From Haliscomenobacter hydrossis DSM 1100 (GTDB lineage: Bacteria; Bacteroidota; Bacteroidia; Chitinophagales; Saprospiraceae): a stretch of 40,579 nt of DNA. The stretch spans positions 1 to 40,579 of the forward strand of contig CAMDWC010000003.1 in the NCBI GenBank assembly GCA_945878825.1, written 5' to 3'. A program made the translations under genes and the position numbers. Below the pieces are notes generated by a model. The model was given only the letters and a program-made list of their open reading frames with translations. It did not search any database and was not told the origin of the DNA. Position 1 is the stretch's first letter. Each line of letters starts with the position of its first letter. Shown piece after piece: positions 7,788 through 16,001 of the stretch.

Positions 7788-10195
7788 AAAGGTAATCCAA
7801 GTCCAAAATTAAGATTGACATTCTTCCATTGTAGATTTTCTTTCTTTGCCCAGTAACTTCCATCTGCGCCGGAATATGGATTTCTTAGAGGTATTCCCAT
7901 ATCAAAGCGGAACATAAAATACGTAAAATCTATCCTTACTCCTGCACCAGGACTTAAGGCTATTTGTTTGTAAAATGCGTCACTTTGACCTTTTGGATTG
8001 AATGGTTCGGTATTAAGGTTCTTTTTCCATTGAAAGGTAGATCCGGGTCTTGATTCATCTTTTTTCAACGTCCAAACATTACCGCCGTCAAGGAATAGTG
8101 CGCCTTGAACTCGCCAAAAAGCTTTGAATCGCCATTCTAAGTTAAACTCTATTTTCAAGTCACCCGTTTGAAAAAATACCAAACGGTTGCTCTCAGTAAG
8201 TGAAAAAGAATCAATATAACCGCCGGGACCTAAACCTCTGGCCGCCCAGCCTCTTATGCTGTTGGGGCCTCCAACATAAAATTGCTTTATGTAAGGAACC
8301 GTAGCTGTATATCCAAAAGGTAAAGCTAACCCTGTATTTATTCTGGCTGCAAAAGTATTGTTATTTGGCAAATTATAAAAAAATCTGAAATCCACTTCTG
8401 ATTTAACAAATTGAGAAAAAAGCGTGGAGAAAATTTTAAATGGATTTTCGGTACCTGAAATTTCATCGACAGCTTTGTTAAGCAGCCAAAGTTCTCCCCC
8501 CGCGGTTTCTAAATTAAAATTAAATTGATTTGAAATGCCTCTTCTATTTTGAACTTTTTGGTTGGCAAAATTGACATCTCTAAATAATATACTGGCAAAT
8601 AGTTGTTTAGAGAAACTATTAGCCAAAAAGGGATTAGTTTCTATTATTCGTTGACCTTGAGTGTAAAAATAAGGTCTTATATAGTCGAAAGCAGCATGAT
8701 TTACAGATAATCGTTTATTTTGTCCCAGGTTTAACTCTACGCCATAAGCTAGATTGGCTAATTGATAGCGGTAAAAATCTAATAACAATACATAACCGGC
8801 ACTAGCAGATAATTTTGCCGTGGAAAATTCTTCGAAATTTCTCCAGAATTCAGTATTCCCGGAACTAAAAAGTTTCATTAAACGCCAGGTTCCTAAATAA
8901 TTACTAAATCGGGGAATAGATATCGTATTTTGAGCTCTTAGGTCAATGGTATTCCAAAATTTACTTTTTGGCTCCGGATTAAATTCTACACCGGCCGATA
9001 AATTAAATAAACTATTTTCTGCGCCACGAAGTAGATTTCTATGTCTTATGGATGGGCTCATTGACAACCCAATGAGGTTACCTGCACCTGCAGCATTACT
9101 TCTATTGGTATAATTTAACTCTACATCAAAGCCAATTTCAATCTTTGGGGCGCTGAATAGCTCAATTTCAATATCAACCATCGCATCTCCTTGATTGATA
9201 ACTGGCTTAATTCGAATAAATTTAAAGACACCTAAACTAGACAATAAGCGTAAACTTTCAGTGTAATCTTCCTCCTTATATTTTATGCCGGGTCGAAATC
9301 TTATAGACTTTATTAACTGATTAGGTTTAACCTGCCATTCCGCGTCATAACTTTTCAATTGAATACCGAATAGAGTGGTATCAATTAAGATTTTTAATGA
9401 ATCATTTATTTCTGCATTTATATTAACCCTGCAATATCGAATGGTATATGAAACATGATTACTGTCATTTAATGGAAATGATATATTTTGATAAAGTTTT
9501 GTCTTATATGGTACGGCCGATGTATCAACTTCTAATTCGTCAAAAACATTTTGCGAAAAATTTAAATACCCCTCATTCCTCAAATGCTTAATAATTCTCT
9601 CTTTTTCAAGGTTATAAAAACCGTACTCAAAAGGTTTGTTCTTCCCTAATAGGGTGTTTTCCCTTATATTGATTAATTCTTGTTCTATTTTTTTGTCGGG
9701 ACTGGTAAAAATAATCGTATCGATAGTATATCTATTTCCTGGTTGTATGCTATAGGTAATATCTCCTTTAAACCCTTTAATAGTATCCATTTTGAAGGTG
9801 ACTTTCGCATCCAAATATCCTTTTGACTGGAGATAATTTTTAGCATTTACCGTATTGGTTTCCATTTGATTGTTTTTAATAATCGCTGGTTCTTCACCAA
9901 TAACCTCACGTTGCCATTTATCTAATTTTGTAGTATCGTTTGTCTGATTGGCTTTGTAGTAAAACCAAATTCTTGGTAGGAGTAAAATTTTTTTATTAAT
10001 TGCAGGTTTTAAATTGGTTTTTAAAACGTAGGTCAGATTACTTTTATCTTCAATCAATTGATTTTTAGGCCATTCAATATTATTATTTCTAAGTAAATAG
10101 GTATTATTATTTCTATACATATTTGTAGAACACCCCATTAACCATAATAACGGAATAACGTATATAACTTTAAATAATACTTTTAACTTTGTCAT
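7784..10195 (-). CDS. tamL: TamL, BamA/TamA-type outer-membrane lipoprotein
   Basis: An 803-residue Omp85-superfamily protein. The N-terminus has a lipoprotein signal (IPLLWLMGCSTN, Cys about 22), the mark that separates Bacteroidota TamL from TamA. Residues about 90-350 contain POTRA-like repeats, for example NYLQSKGYLDAKVTFKMDT and LRNEGYLNFSQN. The C-terminal half is a 16-strand-type barrel with the lid-loop motif GGPNSIRGWAARGLGPGG (about 636-653, equivalent to VRGF/IRGW). The final strand is [11 protein letters not shown], ending in Phe as usual for the family. TamL with TamB is thought to move lipids or assemble outer-membrane proteins. tamB is not in this window. The start codon is immediately next to that of the divergent methylase gene. 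Confidence 0.92.
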   Translation of the reverse strand: MTKLKVLFKVIYVIPLLWLMGCSTNMYRNNNTYLLRNNNIEWPKNQLIEDKSNLTYVLKTNLKPAINKKILLLPRIWFYYKANQTNDTTKLDKWQREVIGEEPAIIKNNQMETNTVNAKNYLQSKGYLDAKVTFKMDTIKGFKGDITYSIQPGNRYTIDTIIFTSPDKKIEQELINIRENTLLGKNKPFEYGFYNLEKERIIKHLRNEGYLNFSQNVFDELEVDTSAVPYKTKLYQNISFPLNDSNHVSYTIRYCRVNINAEINDSLKILIDTTLFGIQLKSYDAEWQVKPNQLIKSIRFRPGIKYKEEDYTESLRLLSSLGVFKFIRIKPVINQGDAMVDIEIELFSAPKIEIGFDVELNYTNRSNAAGAGNLIGLSMSPSIRHRNLLRGAENSLFNLSAGVEFNPEPKSKFWNTIDLRAQNTISIPRFSNYLGTWRLMKLFSSGNTEFWRNFEEFSTAKLSASAGYVLLLDFYRYQLANLAYGVELNLGQNKRLSVNHAAFDYIRPYFYTQGQRIIETNPFLANSFSKQLFASILFRDVNFANQKVQNRRGISNQFNFNLETAGGELWLLNKAVDEISGTENPFKIFSTLFSQFVKSEVDFRFFYNLPNNNTFAARINTGLALPFGYTATVPYIKQFYVGGPNSIRGWAARGLGPGGYIDSFSLTESNRLVFFQTGDLKIEFNLEWRFKAFWRVQGALFLDGGNVWTLKKDESRPGSTFQWKKNLNTEPFNPKGQSDAFYKQIALSPGAGVRIDFTYFMFRFDMGIPLRNPYSGADGSYWAKKENLQWKNVNLNFGLGLPF
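10184..10191 (+). promoter_or_regulatory. -7 element giving a near-leaderless methylase mRNA
   Basis: TAACTTTG is an exact match to TAnnTTTG and ends 4 bases before the ATG at 10196. Transcription should therefore begin at or next to the A of the start codon. The element lies inside the tamL coding sequence (its codons 2-4), because the two genes have no spacer. No clear -33 TTG is seen. Confidence 0.5.
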
Positions 10196-10954
10196 ATGCT
10201 TTCAAAAAATAAAATTCACCATCTAACGAGTCTGCAAAATAAAAAGTTCCGTGAACAATTTTGCGAATTCCTCATCGAAGGAGATAAGATTGTTAAAGAG
10301 TCTTTGGTTCAAAAAAATTTCAGACTGTTAGAAATTCTTGCTGTTCAGGATTGGGTTGAACAAAATGCGATTCTTTTAAGCAAAAACAAACAAGTTGAGG
10401 TCACTATTATTTCTGAAAAAGAACTAAGTAGAATCTCCTCCCTAAAATCACCTAATCAGGTCATTGCCAGACTCGCTTTTAGTGAGCAAGTCTTTAACTA
10501 TCATATTGCATCTGCCGGCTTAACCATTTACCTTGACGGTGTTCAGGATCCTGGAAATGCAGGTACAATTATAAGAACAGCAGAGTGGTTTGGCGTAAAA
10601 CAAATCGTTTTTTCCCCTGATTCAGTGGATAGATTTAATACAAAATTTCTTCAATCTGGTATGGGGTCTATTTTTCGAATAACTTTGCTTCATATTGATT
10701 ATCATGAATTTAAAAAATTAACACTCGATTTACCCTGGTGGGGCGCAAGTCTATCTGGAAAAAATATTGATCATTACATTCCAAATTTACCTGGCGTTTT
10801 AGTCATGGGTAACGAAGGTTCTGGTATCAGGCCAGAGGTAGAAAAAATATTAATCGAAAAATTGAAAATACCTAAAAACAAGGATGCAGAGACGGAAAGT
10901 CTCAATGTATCTGTTGCTACAGGTATCCTTTTAAATAAATTAACCAGTCGTTAA
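10196..10954 (+). CDS. SpoU/TrmH-family RNA 2'-O-methyltransferase
   Basis: A 252-residue SPOUT methyltransferase. An N-terminal substrate-binding domain (about 1-95; LQNKKFREQFCEFLIEGDKIV) precedes the knotted SpoU domain. Motif 1 is YLDGVQDPGNAGTIIRTAEW (about 112-131), motif 2 is LVMGNEGSGI (about 202-211) and motif 3 is ESLNVSVATGILLNKL (about 234-249). It transfers a methyl group from S-adenosylmethionine to a ribose 2'-OH in rRNA or tRNA. The domain order resembles RlmB/TrmH-like 23S rRNA methylases, but the target nucleotide cannot be read from sequence. Its ATG directly abuts the tamL start codon in the opposite direction. Its stop is 7 bases from that of the convergent thioredoxin gene. 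Confidence 0.92.
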   Translation: MLSKNKIHHLTSLQNKKFREQFCEFLIEGDKIVKESLVQKNFRLLEILAVQDWVEQNAILLSKNKQVEVTIISEKELSRISSLKSPNQVIARLAFSEQVFNYHIASAGLTIYLDGVQDPGNAGTIIRTAEWFGVKQIVFSPDSVDRFNTKFLQSGMGSIFRITLLHIDYHEFKKLTLDLPWWGASLSGKNIDHYIPNLPGVLVMGNEGSGIRPEVEKILIEKLKIPKNKDAETESLNVSVATGILLNKLTSR

Positions 10955-10961
10955 TACAAAA

Positions 10962-11504
10962 TTATTGTTCTTTGGCTAAGAACTCATTATACTTCAACGT
11001 TTCATAGAATCCTCCACCAACATATTTTAATTCCGGCATCATCTGGCTTGGTTGCTTGTAACCTGGAGAAATAGTTATCCTTTCAAGTTTTTCATTTAGA
11101 TAAACAAAAGAGGGATATCCTAAATTACCATCTAGTAAAAGTGCGGCCAGTTCATGATAACCCCTTGATCCTGAATTAACAAAATTAAAGGTTTTTCCTT
11201 GAAATGTGACTGGATTCTTTTGTTCTGCATCAAACTTAACACAATAAAATTTTTCATTTAAGTAGGCAGATACTGAAGGATCTGTGAACGTTGTGGCATC
11301 CATCCGTTTGCACCATCCGCACCAATCTGTGTACATGTCAATAAAAATTTTCTTTGGTTTCTTTTTTTGTAAAATAAGGGCATCCTCTAAACTATACCAT
11401 TTTACGGGTGTTTCAACTTTTGTTTCAATCTTAGAAAGATTAAAGGAAAAACTTACAGCAATAAAGGTAAGTAGCGTCACTATAGTAATCCAACTTTTAT
11501 TCAT
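10962..11504 (-). CDS. Exported thioredoxin-family protein
   Basis: A 180-residue protein with an N-terminal signal peptide (hydrophobic residues about 5-20) and a thioredoxin-like domain. The active-site motif is DWCGWCKRM (Cys62 and Cys65), preceded by KKIFIDMYT. Downstream GYPSFVYLNEKLERI gives the cis-proline loop. This arrangement is that of periplasmic thioredoxin_7/DUF255-like disulfide reductases. It lies alone on the minus strand, with its own -7 element at 11546-11553. Partner proteins cannot be inferred. The ATG start at 11504 gives a complete signal peptide. Confidence 0.88.
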   Translation of the reverse strand: MNKSWITIVTLLTFIAVSFSFNLSKIETKVETPVKWYSLEDALILQKKKPKKIFIDMYTDWCGWCKRMDATTFTDPSVSAYLNEKFYCVKFDAEQKNPVTFQGKTFNFVNSGSRGYHELAALLLDGNLGYPSFVYLNEKLERITISPGYKQPSQMMPELKYVGGGFYETLKYNEFLAKEQ

Positions 11505-11545
11505 ATCTCTTTTTATTCAAAAATAAACTATTTATATAATATGTA

Positions 11546-11553
11546 CAAATGTA
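11546..11553 (-). promoter_or_regulatory. -7 element of the exported thioredoxin gene
   Basis: On the minus strand this reads TACATTTG, an exact TAnnTTTG match 42 bases before the ATG at 11504. It sits within the near-palindrome GTACAAATGTAC (11543-11554), which could also be a protein-binding site. No -33 TTG is visible. Confidence 0.5.
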
Positions 11554-11611
11554 CTTTCATATTTTAACTAAATTTAGATTATGTTGTTGAAATTAAAAAT
11601 ATGATTTGTGT

Positions 11612-12166
11612 ATGAAAATAATTGTAGCTATTGGAGGATCCAGCGGTTCAATTTATGCTAAAATTTTACTGGATCGCTTAAAAAAAATGGTTAATCAGAC
11701 GGAGGCGGTAGGTGTCGTTATGAGTGACAATGCCGTGTATAATTGGGAATTAGAGATTGGTCCCTGGTCTAAAGCTGATTATCCATTTACCTTTTATAAT
11801 AAAATGGATTTTATGGCCCCATTTGCGTCGGGTTCAGCAAAATACGAGGTAATGCTTGTTTGTCCCTGTTCTATGGGTCTCCTTGGTCGCATTGCTGCTG
11901 GAATATCCACTGATTTAATCACCAGAGCAGCTGACGTAATTCTGAAAGAAAGAAGAAAATTAATAGTAGTTACCAGAGAAATGCCATTGAGTTTAATTCA
12001 TATAAGAAATATGGAAACGGTGACCTTAGCAGGTGGAATTATCTGTCCTGCCACACCCTCTTTCTATGGTAAACCAACGACTATTGAGGAGGCTGCAGGA
12101 ACGGTCATTGACAGGGTGTTGGATTTATCAGGGCTTGACTGGCAAAGTTTTAGGTGGGGGGAATAA
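11612..12166 (+). CDS. ubiX: UbiX-family flavin prenyltransferase
   Basis: A 184-residue flavoprotein of the UbiX/Pad1 family. It joins a dimethylallyl group to FMN to give the prenylated flavin used by UbiD-type decarboxylases. Signatures are IVAIGGSSGSIYAK at the N-terminus (flavin-binding loop), LVCPCSMGLLGRIAAGI with the Ser-Met-Gly segment, LIVVTREMPLSLIHIRNM and the end motif ICPATPSFYGKPTTIEEA. The length is typical. The ATG at 11612 starts right at the first strand, whereas a TTG at 11606 would add only two residues. No ubiD-like gene is in the window. The likely pathway (menaquinone or other quinone synthesis) is inference. Confidence 0.93.
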   Translation: MKIIVAIGGSSGSIYAKILLDRLKKMVNQTEAVGVVMSDNAVYNWELEIGPWSKADYPFTFYNKMDFMAPFASGSAKYEVMLVCPCSMGLLGRIAAGISTDLITRAADVILKERRKLIVVTREMPLSLIHIRNMETVTLAGGIICPATPSFYGKPTTIEEAAGTVIDRVLDLSGLDWQSFRWGE

Positions 12167-12205
12167 TATTTTTATTTAAAAGGTGGATTTTCTCGTTAAT
12201 CCATT

Positions 12206-12213
12206 TAATTTTG
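12206..12213 (+). promoter_or_regulatory. -7 element of the FKBP lipoprotein gene
   Basis: TAATTTTG is an exact TAnnTTTG match in the 80-base gap after ubiX, 33 bases before the ATG at 12247. It supports that ATG over the far-upstream GTG at 12154. No -33 element is clear. Confidence 0.45.
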
Positions 12214-12246
12214 TCATCAATTTATTCATCGCTAAATTTTTTCTAC

Positions 12247-12918
12247 ATGTGTAAAAATATTTTGAGGACTGTGATAATGTCCACTATCATTTTAATAACT
12301 GCCTCATGTAAGGCGCAAAATTCTGATGCAAAAATGGATTCAGTAAGTTACAGTGTTGGTGTGCTCATGGCACAAAGTCTAAAACAACAAAATTTTGAAG
12401 ATTTAAATCCAGAAATTATCGCTCAAGCAATTAGTGATGTCCTTAAAGGTAAAGAGCCGAAATATTCAGTGGAAGAATGTAATAAAATGGTTCAGGATTA
12501 TATGCAAAAAAGTCAATCTAGCAAATATCAGGCTAACGTATCTGAAGGCGACAAATTCCTTGCTGAAAACGGAAAAAAACCAGGTGTTATAACCACAATT
12601 AGTGGTCTGCAATATGAAATTTTGAAACCAGGAGATGGCGCAAAACCTACTTCTTCTAATCAGGTTACCGTTCATTACGTCGGTACTTTATTAAACGGTA
12701 AGGAATTTGATAGTTCAGTAAGAAGAGGAGAACCGGCAACTTTCGGTGTTACTCAAGTGATTCAAGGTTGGGTAGAAGGTCTACAACTTATGCCTTTAGG
12801 ATCAAAATATAAATTCTATATTCCAGCTAATCTCGCTTATGGTGAAAGAGGTGCAGGAGGTGATATTCCTCCTTTTGCTACTTTGATTTTTGAGGTAGAG
12901 CTAATTAAAATATTGTAA
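12247..12918 (+). CDS. FKBP-type peptidyl-prolyl isomerase lipoprotein
   Basis: A 223-residue Mip/FkpA-like isomerase. The lipoprotein signal (IMSTIILITASCKAQ, Cys about 21) is followed by an FKBP_N dimerisation domain (about 28-115; SYSVGVLMAQSLKQQ). A C-terminal FKBP domain (about 125-223) has VTVHYVGTLLNGKEFDSS, VIQGWVEGLQLMPLG and IPANLAYGERGAGG with the usual hydrophobic pocket residues. It accelerates proline isomerisation during folding of exported proteins. I chose the ATG at 12247, because a GTG at 12154 would overlap ubiX and add an unlikely second hydrophobic segment. trmD follows after 15 bases. Confidence 0.92.
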   Translation: MCKNILRTVIMSTIILITASCKAQNSDAKMDSVSYSVGVLMAQSLKQQNFEDLNPEIIAQAISDVLKGKEPKYSVEECNKMVQDYMQKSQSSKYQANVSEGDKFLAENGKKPGVITTISGLQYEILKPGDGAKPTSSNQVTVHYVGTLLNGKEFDSSVRRGEPATFGVTQVIQGWVEGLQLMPLGSKYKFYIPANLAYGERGAGGDIPPFATLIFEVELIKIL

Positions 12919-12933
12919 ATTTTTTCCTATGCC

Positions 12934-13623
12934 ATGAATATTGATATCATCACCCTTTTACCTGGTTTGTTAGAAAGTCCTTTTAATCATTCTATCTTAC
13001 AAAGAGCCAAAGACAAAGGGTTGCTTCATATCGAAATTCATGATCTACGAAAATATGGTATTGGTAATAGTCTTCAATTAGATGATTATCAATTTGGTGG
13101 GGGTGCTGGCATGGTTTTAATGCCAGAACCCCTTTTCAATTGTATCTCTAAGTTGAAAGAAAAAAAATATTTTGATGAAATCATCTTTTTAACACCGGAC
13201 GGAAATAGATTAACACAAAAAATAGTAAATTCTTTTTCTCTTAAAAATAATCTACTACTCATTTGTGGACATTATAAAGGGATTGATGAAAGGATTCGCG
13301 AAATGTTTGTTACCCGTGAAATTTCTATCGGTGATTATGTTCTTTCAGGTGGAGAATTGGCAGCTGCTGTTTTGGTCGATGCTATCGGACGTTTAATTCC
13401 CGGTGTTTTAAACGATGAAACGTCTGCTTTGACCGATTCTTTTCAAGATGATTTACTTGCTCCCCCTGTTTATACAAGACCTGCTGATTTTATGGGTATG
13501 AAAGTTCCTGACGTTCTTTTATCTGGTCATTTCAAAAATATTGAAGACTGGAGACAAGAACAGGCATACCAAAGAACAAAATCCAGACGACCTGACCTTC
13601 TTTTCGATAACGATGAACTTTAA
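12934..13623 (+). CDS. trmD: tRNA (guanine-37-N1)-methyltransferase TrmD
   Basis: A 229-residue SPOUT enzyme that methylates G37 of tRNAs with S-adenosylmethionine, preventing +1 frameshifting. Diagnostic segments are [33 protein letters not shown] (about 50-65), [12 protein letters not shown] and the knot motif [18 protein letters not shown] (about 130-147). The C-terminus has [20 protein letters not shown] and [10 protein letters not shown]. The length matches the family. It is not in the rpsP-rimM-trmD-rplS order found in many bacteria, but follows an FKBP gene. An intrinsic terminator overlaps its stop codon. Confidence 0.97.
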   Translation: MNIDIITLLPGLLESPFNHSILQRAKDKGLLHIEIHDLRKYGIGNSLQLDDYQFGGGAGMVLMPEPLFNCISKLKEKKYFDEIIFLTPDGNRLTQKIVNSFSLKNNLLLICGHYKGIDERIREMFVTREISIGDYVLSGGELAAAVLVDAIGRLIPGVLNDETSALTDSFQDDLLAPPVYTRPADFMGMKVPDVLLSGHFKNIEDWRQEQAYQRTKSRRPDLLFDNDEL

Positions 13624-13645
13624 ACCTATTTTTTAGGTTATTTTT
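13623..13645 (+). terminator. Intrinsic terminator after trmD
   Basis: A perfect 6-bp stem AACCTA/TAGGTT (13623-13628 and 13634-13639) encloses a five-T loop and is followed by ATTTTT. It begins at the last base of the trmD stop codon. Confidence 0.7.
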
Positions 13646-13671
13646 ATTTAAAATCTAAACAAAGCCATTAA

Positions 13672-14511
13672 ATGATATTTCTCGCTTCCTTCATAATGCC
13701 AGATTTTTCTAATCCAGCCGTATGGATTAGCTTGTTGACGCTTACCTTCCTGGAAATTGTTCTTGGTATTGACAATATTATTTTCATTACTATTGCCTCC
13801 AATAGGTTATCCATTGAAGAACAGCCTAAAGCCAGATTAATAGGCATGTTACTTGCTATGATTTTTAGAATCATCCTTTTATTTGGTATATCGACTATAA
13901 TTGCCATGCAGGAACCATTATTTTCTGTTAATCTTTGGTGGTTTAACGGCGGTTTTAGTGGGCAAGCACTTATCCTGGCATTGGGTGGTGTCTTTTTATT
14001 GTACAAAGCAACAAATGAAATTCACCACAAATTAGATGGTGAAAATAGTCGCGATAATCCTGAAAAAAAGCCTAAAGTAAGTACGATGCAGCAGGTTATT
14101 ACGCAGATTGCTTTGATTAACGTGGTTTTTTCATTTGACTCTATTTTAACTGCCGTTGGACTTACTGACAATTTGATTATCATGATATTTTCTGTGATAA
14201 CCTCCGTGGGTATTATGCTTGTCTTTGCTGGTCCAGTCAGTAAATTTGTAAATGAACATCCTTCTATTCAAATTCTTGGATTATCTTTCCTTATATTAAT
14301 TGGATTCATGTTAATGACGGAGGCTGCTCATTTAGCCCATCTTAAAGTTTTTGATGCTGAAATAGGTACTATTCCTAAAGGCTATTTATATTTTGCCATT
14401 TTCTTCTCTTTAATAGTAGAATTTCTTAATATGAGAGTTAAAAAGAAGCAAAAACCCATTCAGTTACATGGATTAGGGGAGGAAGCCAAAAAGGAAGGCT
14501 TGATTGATTAA
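13672..14511 (+). CDS. TerC-family membrane protein
   Basis: A 279-residue TerC/YkoY-type integral membrane protein with seven or more hydrophobic segments. The two family repeats are recognised by LTFLEIVLGIDNIIFIT (about 24-40) and NVVFSFDSILTAVGLTDN (about 151-168). Each has acidic residues within a membrane segment, as expected for cation handling. A basic/acidic cytoplasmic loop (about 120-140) separates them. Family members have been linked to tellurite resistance, manganese export and metalation of exported enzymes. The ion here is unknown. A second Met at about residue 9 could also serve as start. The DoxX gene follows after 18 bases. Confidence 0.9.
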   Translation: MIFLASFIMPDFSNPAVWISLLTLTFLEIVLGIDNIIFITIASNRLSIEEQPKARLIGMLLAMIFRIILLFGISTIIAMQEPLFSVNLWWFNGGFSGQALILALGGVFLLYKATNEIHHKLDGENSRDNPEKKPKVSTMQQVITQIALINVVFSFDSILTAVGLTDNLIIMIFSVITSVGIMLVFAGPVSKFVNEHPSIQILGLSFLILIGFMLMTEAAHLAHLKVFDAEIGTIPKGYLYFAIFFSLIVEFLNMRVKKKQKPIQLHGLGEEAKKEGLID

Positions 14512-14529
14512 TTTTAAATTTTATTTAGT

Positions 14530-14928
14530 ATGACACAGGAAAAAAAGAATGATTTAGCTTTGCTTTTATTAAGACTTTATGTTGGTTTTGCTATGTTTTA
14601 TGGTCACGGATTAAGAAAATTTAATAAATTATTCGGGGATGAAGAGATTACCTTTGCTGATCCATTCGGCTTAGGTCCGTTGCCTTCTTTAGCTTTAGTA
14701 GTTTTTGCGGAGGTATTTTGTTCTATTTTGATAATGTTAGGTTTATTTACCCGGTTATCTGCCATCCCGCTAATAATAACCATGTTAGTTGCCTGGTTAA
14801 TGGTTCATATTTCTGATCCATTTGGTGACATGGAATTGCCTGTTTTTTACCTGGTTAGTTATGTAGTTTTATTCCTACAAGGTGCAGGCTGGTACTCATT
14901 AGATTCATTAATGAACAGAAAGCAGTAA
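14530..14928 (+). CDS. DoxX-family membrane protein
   Basis: A 132-residue protein with four hydrophobic segments, the size and topology of DoxX-type membrane proteins. It shows the family's opening LLLLRLYVGFAMFYGHGLRK and the second-helix motif VFAEVFCSILIMLGLFTRL. A short loop DPFGLGPLPS precedes helix 2. The biochemical role of small DoxX proteins is unclear; some act with thiol or sulfur redox partners, but no such partner is adjacent. It lies between terC (18 bases) and apbE (2 bases) and is very probably co-translated with apbE. Confidence 0.85.
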   Translation: MTQEKKNDLALLLLRLYVGFAMFYGHGLRKFNKLFGDEEITFADPFGLGPLPSLALVVFAEVFCSILIMLGLFTRLSAIPLIITMLVAWLMVHISDPFGDMELPVFYLVSYVVLFLQGAGWYSLDSLMNRKQ

Positions 14929-14930
14929 AA

Positions 14931-16001
14931 ATGTATTCATTTATAGGCAAGTATAGCTTTATTTTATATTTATCGGTTTTATTTGCGTTGACTTTCTCCT
15001 GTTCAAAGGAAAAAGAAACTATCGATAAATATCAGGTAGTGGAGGGTAAAACGATGGGTACTTATTATAGAGTTACCTATAAGGATTCATTGAAAAGGGA
15101 TTTTTTCAAGGAGATGGATTCTATTTTAATTGCCATTAATGATGATGTTTCAACCTACATTCCGTCCTCGACTATATCTCGTTTTAATCAATCAGAAAAT
15201 ACTGTCTCCGTTCCCGTTTCCGCTACCCACTTTATTGAGAATTTTAAATATGCGCAATTGGTAGCTAATCTATCTACGCAAATGTTTGATCCAACCGTTG
15301 GCCCATTAGTTAATTATTGGGGTTTTGGCTATACTGGTAGAAAACCAGTGACGAAAGTAGATAGCGCTAAAGTTGACTCCCTATTGAAATTTGTTGGTTT
15401 AAAAAATATTGAATGGGTCGAAAAAAATGACTCTATTCTTTTTACGAAGAAATTTTCCGGGGTAGAGCTTGATTTCGGGGGTATTGCTCAGGGATATGCT
15501 ATAGATGTGCTAGCTGCGTTCCTTGATAAAAAAGGGATTGAAAATTATTTAGTAGATTTAGGTGGAGAGTTCTCAGCAAAAAATAAAAATGCAAAGGGAG
15601 CCTTTTGGCAGGTTGGAATTAATATTCCTAAAGAAGATGCAGAGGTAAATGCTATTCAAACTATCTTTTCTTTAGTAAATGAAACCATTTCAACATCAGG
15701 TAATTATCGAAATTTCCACGAGGTGAAAGGGGTAAAATATAGCCACACTTTAAATCCATACACTGGGTTTCCTGAAAAGAATACACTGTTAAGTGTTTCT
15801 GTTTTTGGACCAAAATGTACTATGGCGGATGGACTAGCTACCGCTTGTATGGCCATGGGATTTGATAAAGCACAACTTTTATTGGAATATTTACCAGATT
15901 ATGAAGGATACTTTATATACAGTAAACCAGATGGACAAATAGGTACACATTATACCAGTACCTTAAAGGCTAGAATAGACAAACTAAAAACAGTTAAATG
16001 A
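14931..16001 (+). CDS. apbE: FAD:protein FMN transferase ApbE
   Basis: A 356-residue lipoprotein (ALTFSCSKEK, Cys about 25) of the ApbE family. It attaches FMN from FAD to a Ser/Thr of target proteins, classically NqrB/NqrC and RnfG/RnfD, outside the inner membrane. Visible motifs are VEGKTMGTYYRVTY (about 39-52), FDPTVGPLVNYWGFG, VELDFGGIAQGYAIDVL (about 177-193), LVDLGGEFSAKN, TISTSGNYRNF and SHTLNPYTGFP, with the Mg-binding TMADGLATACMAMG near 300. All are intact. The last 4 bases overlap the exonuclease start (ATGA). Substrate proteins are not in the window. Confidence 0.95.
   Translation: MYSFIGKYSFILYLSVLFALTFSCSKEKETIDKYQVVEGKTMGTYYRVTYKDSLKRDFFKEMDSILIAINDDVSTYIPSSTISRFNQSENTVSVPVSATHFIENFKYAQLVANLSTQMFDPTVGPLVNYWGFGYTGRKPVTKVDSAKVDSLLKFVGLKNIEWVEKNDSILFTKKFSGVELDFGGIAQGYAIDVLAAFLDKKGIENYLVDLGGEFSAKNKNAKGAFWQVGINIPKEDAEVNAIQTIFSLVNETISTSGNYRNFHEVKGVKYSHTLNPYTGFPEKNTLLSVSVFGPKCTMADGLATACMAMGFDKAQLLLEYLPDYEGYFIYSKPDGQIGTHYTSTLKARIDKLKTVK

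Noticed and set aside
12154-12246. N-terminal extension of the FKBP gene from a GTG
   Set aside because: It would overlap ubiX and place a second hydrophobic stretch before a good lipoprotein signal; an exact -7 element lies between it and the ATG at 12247.
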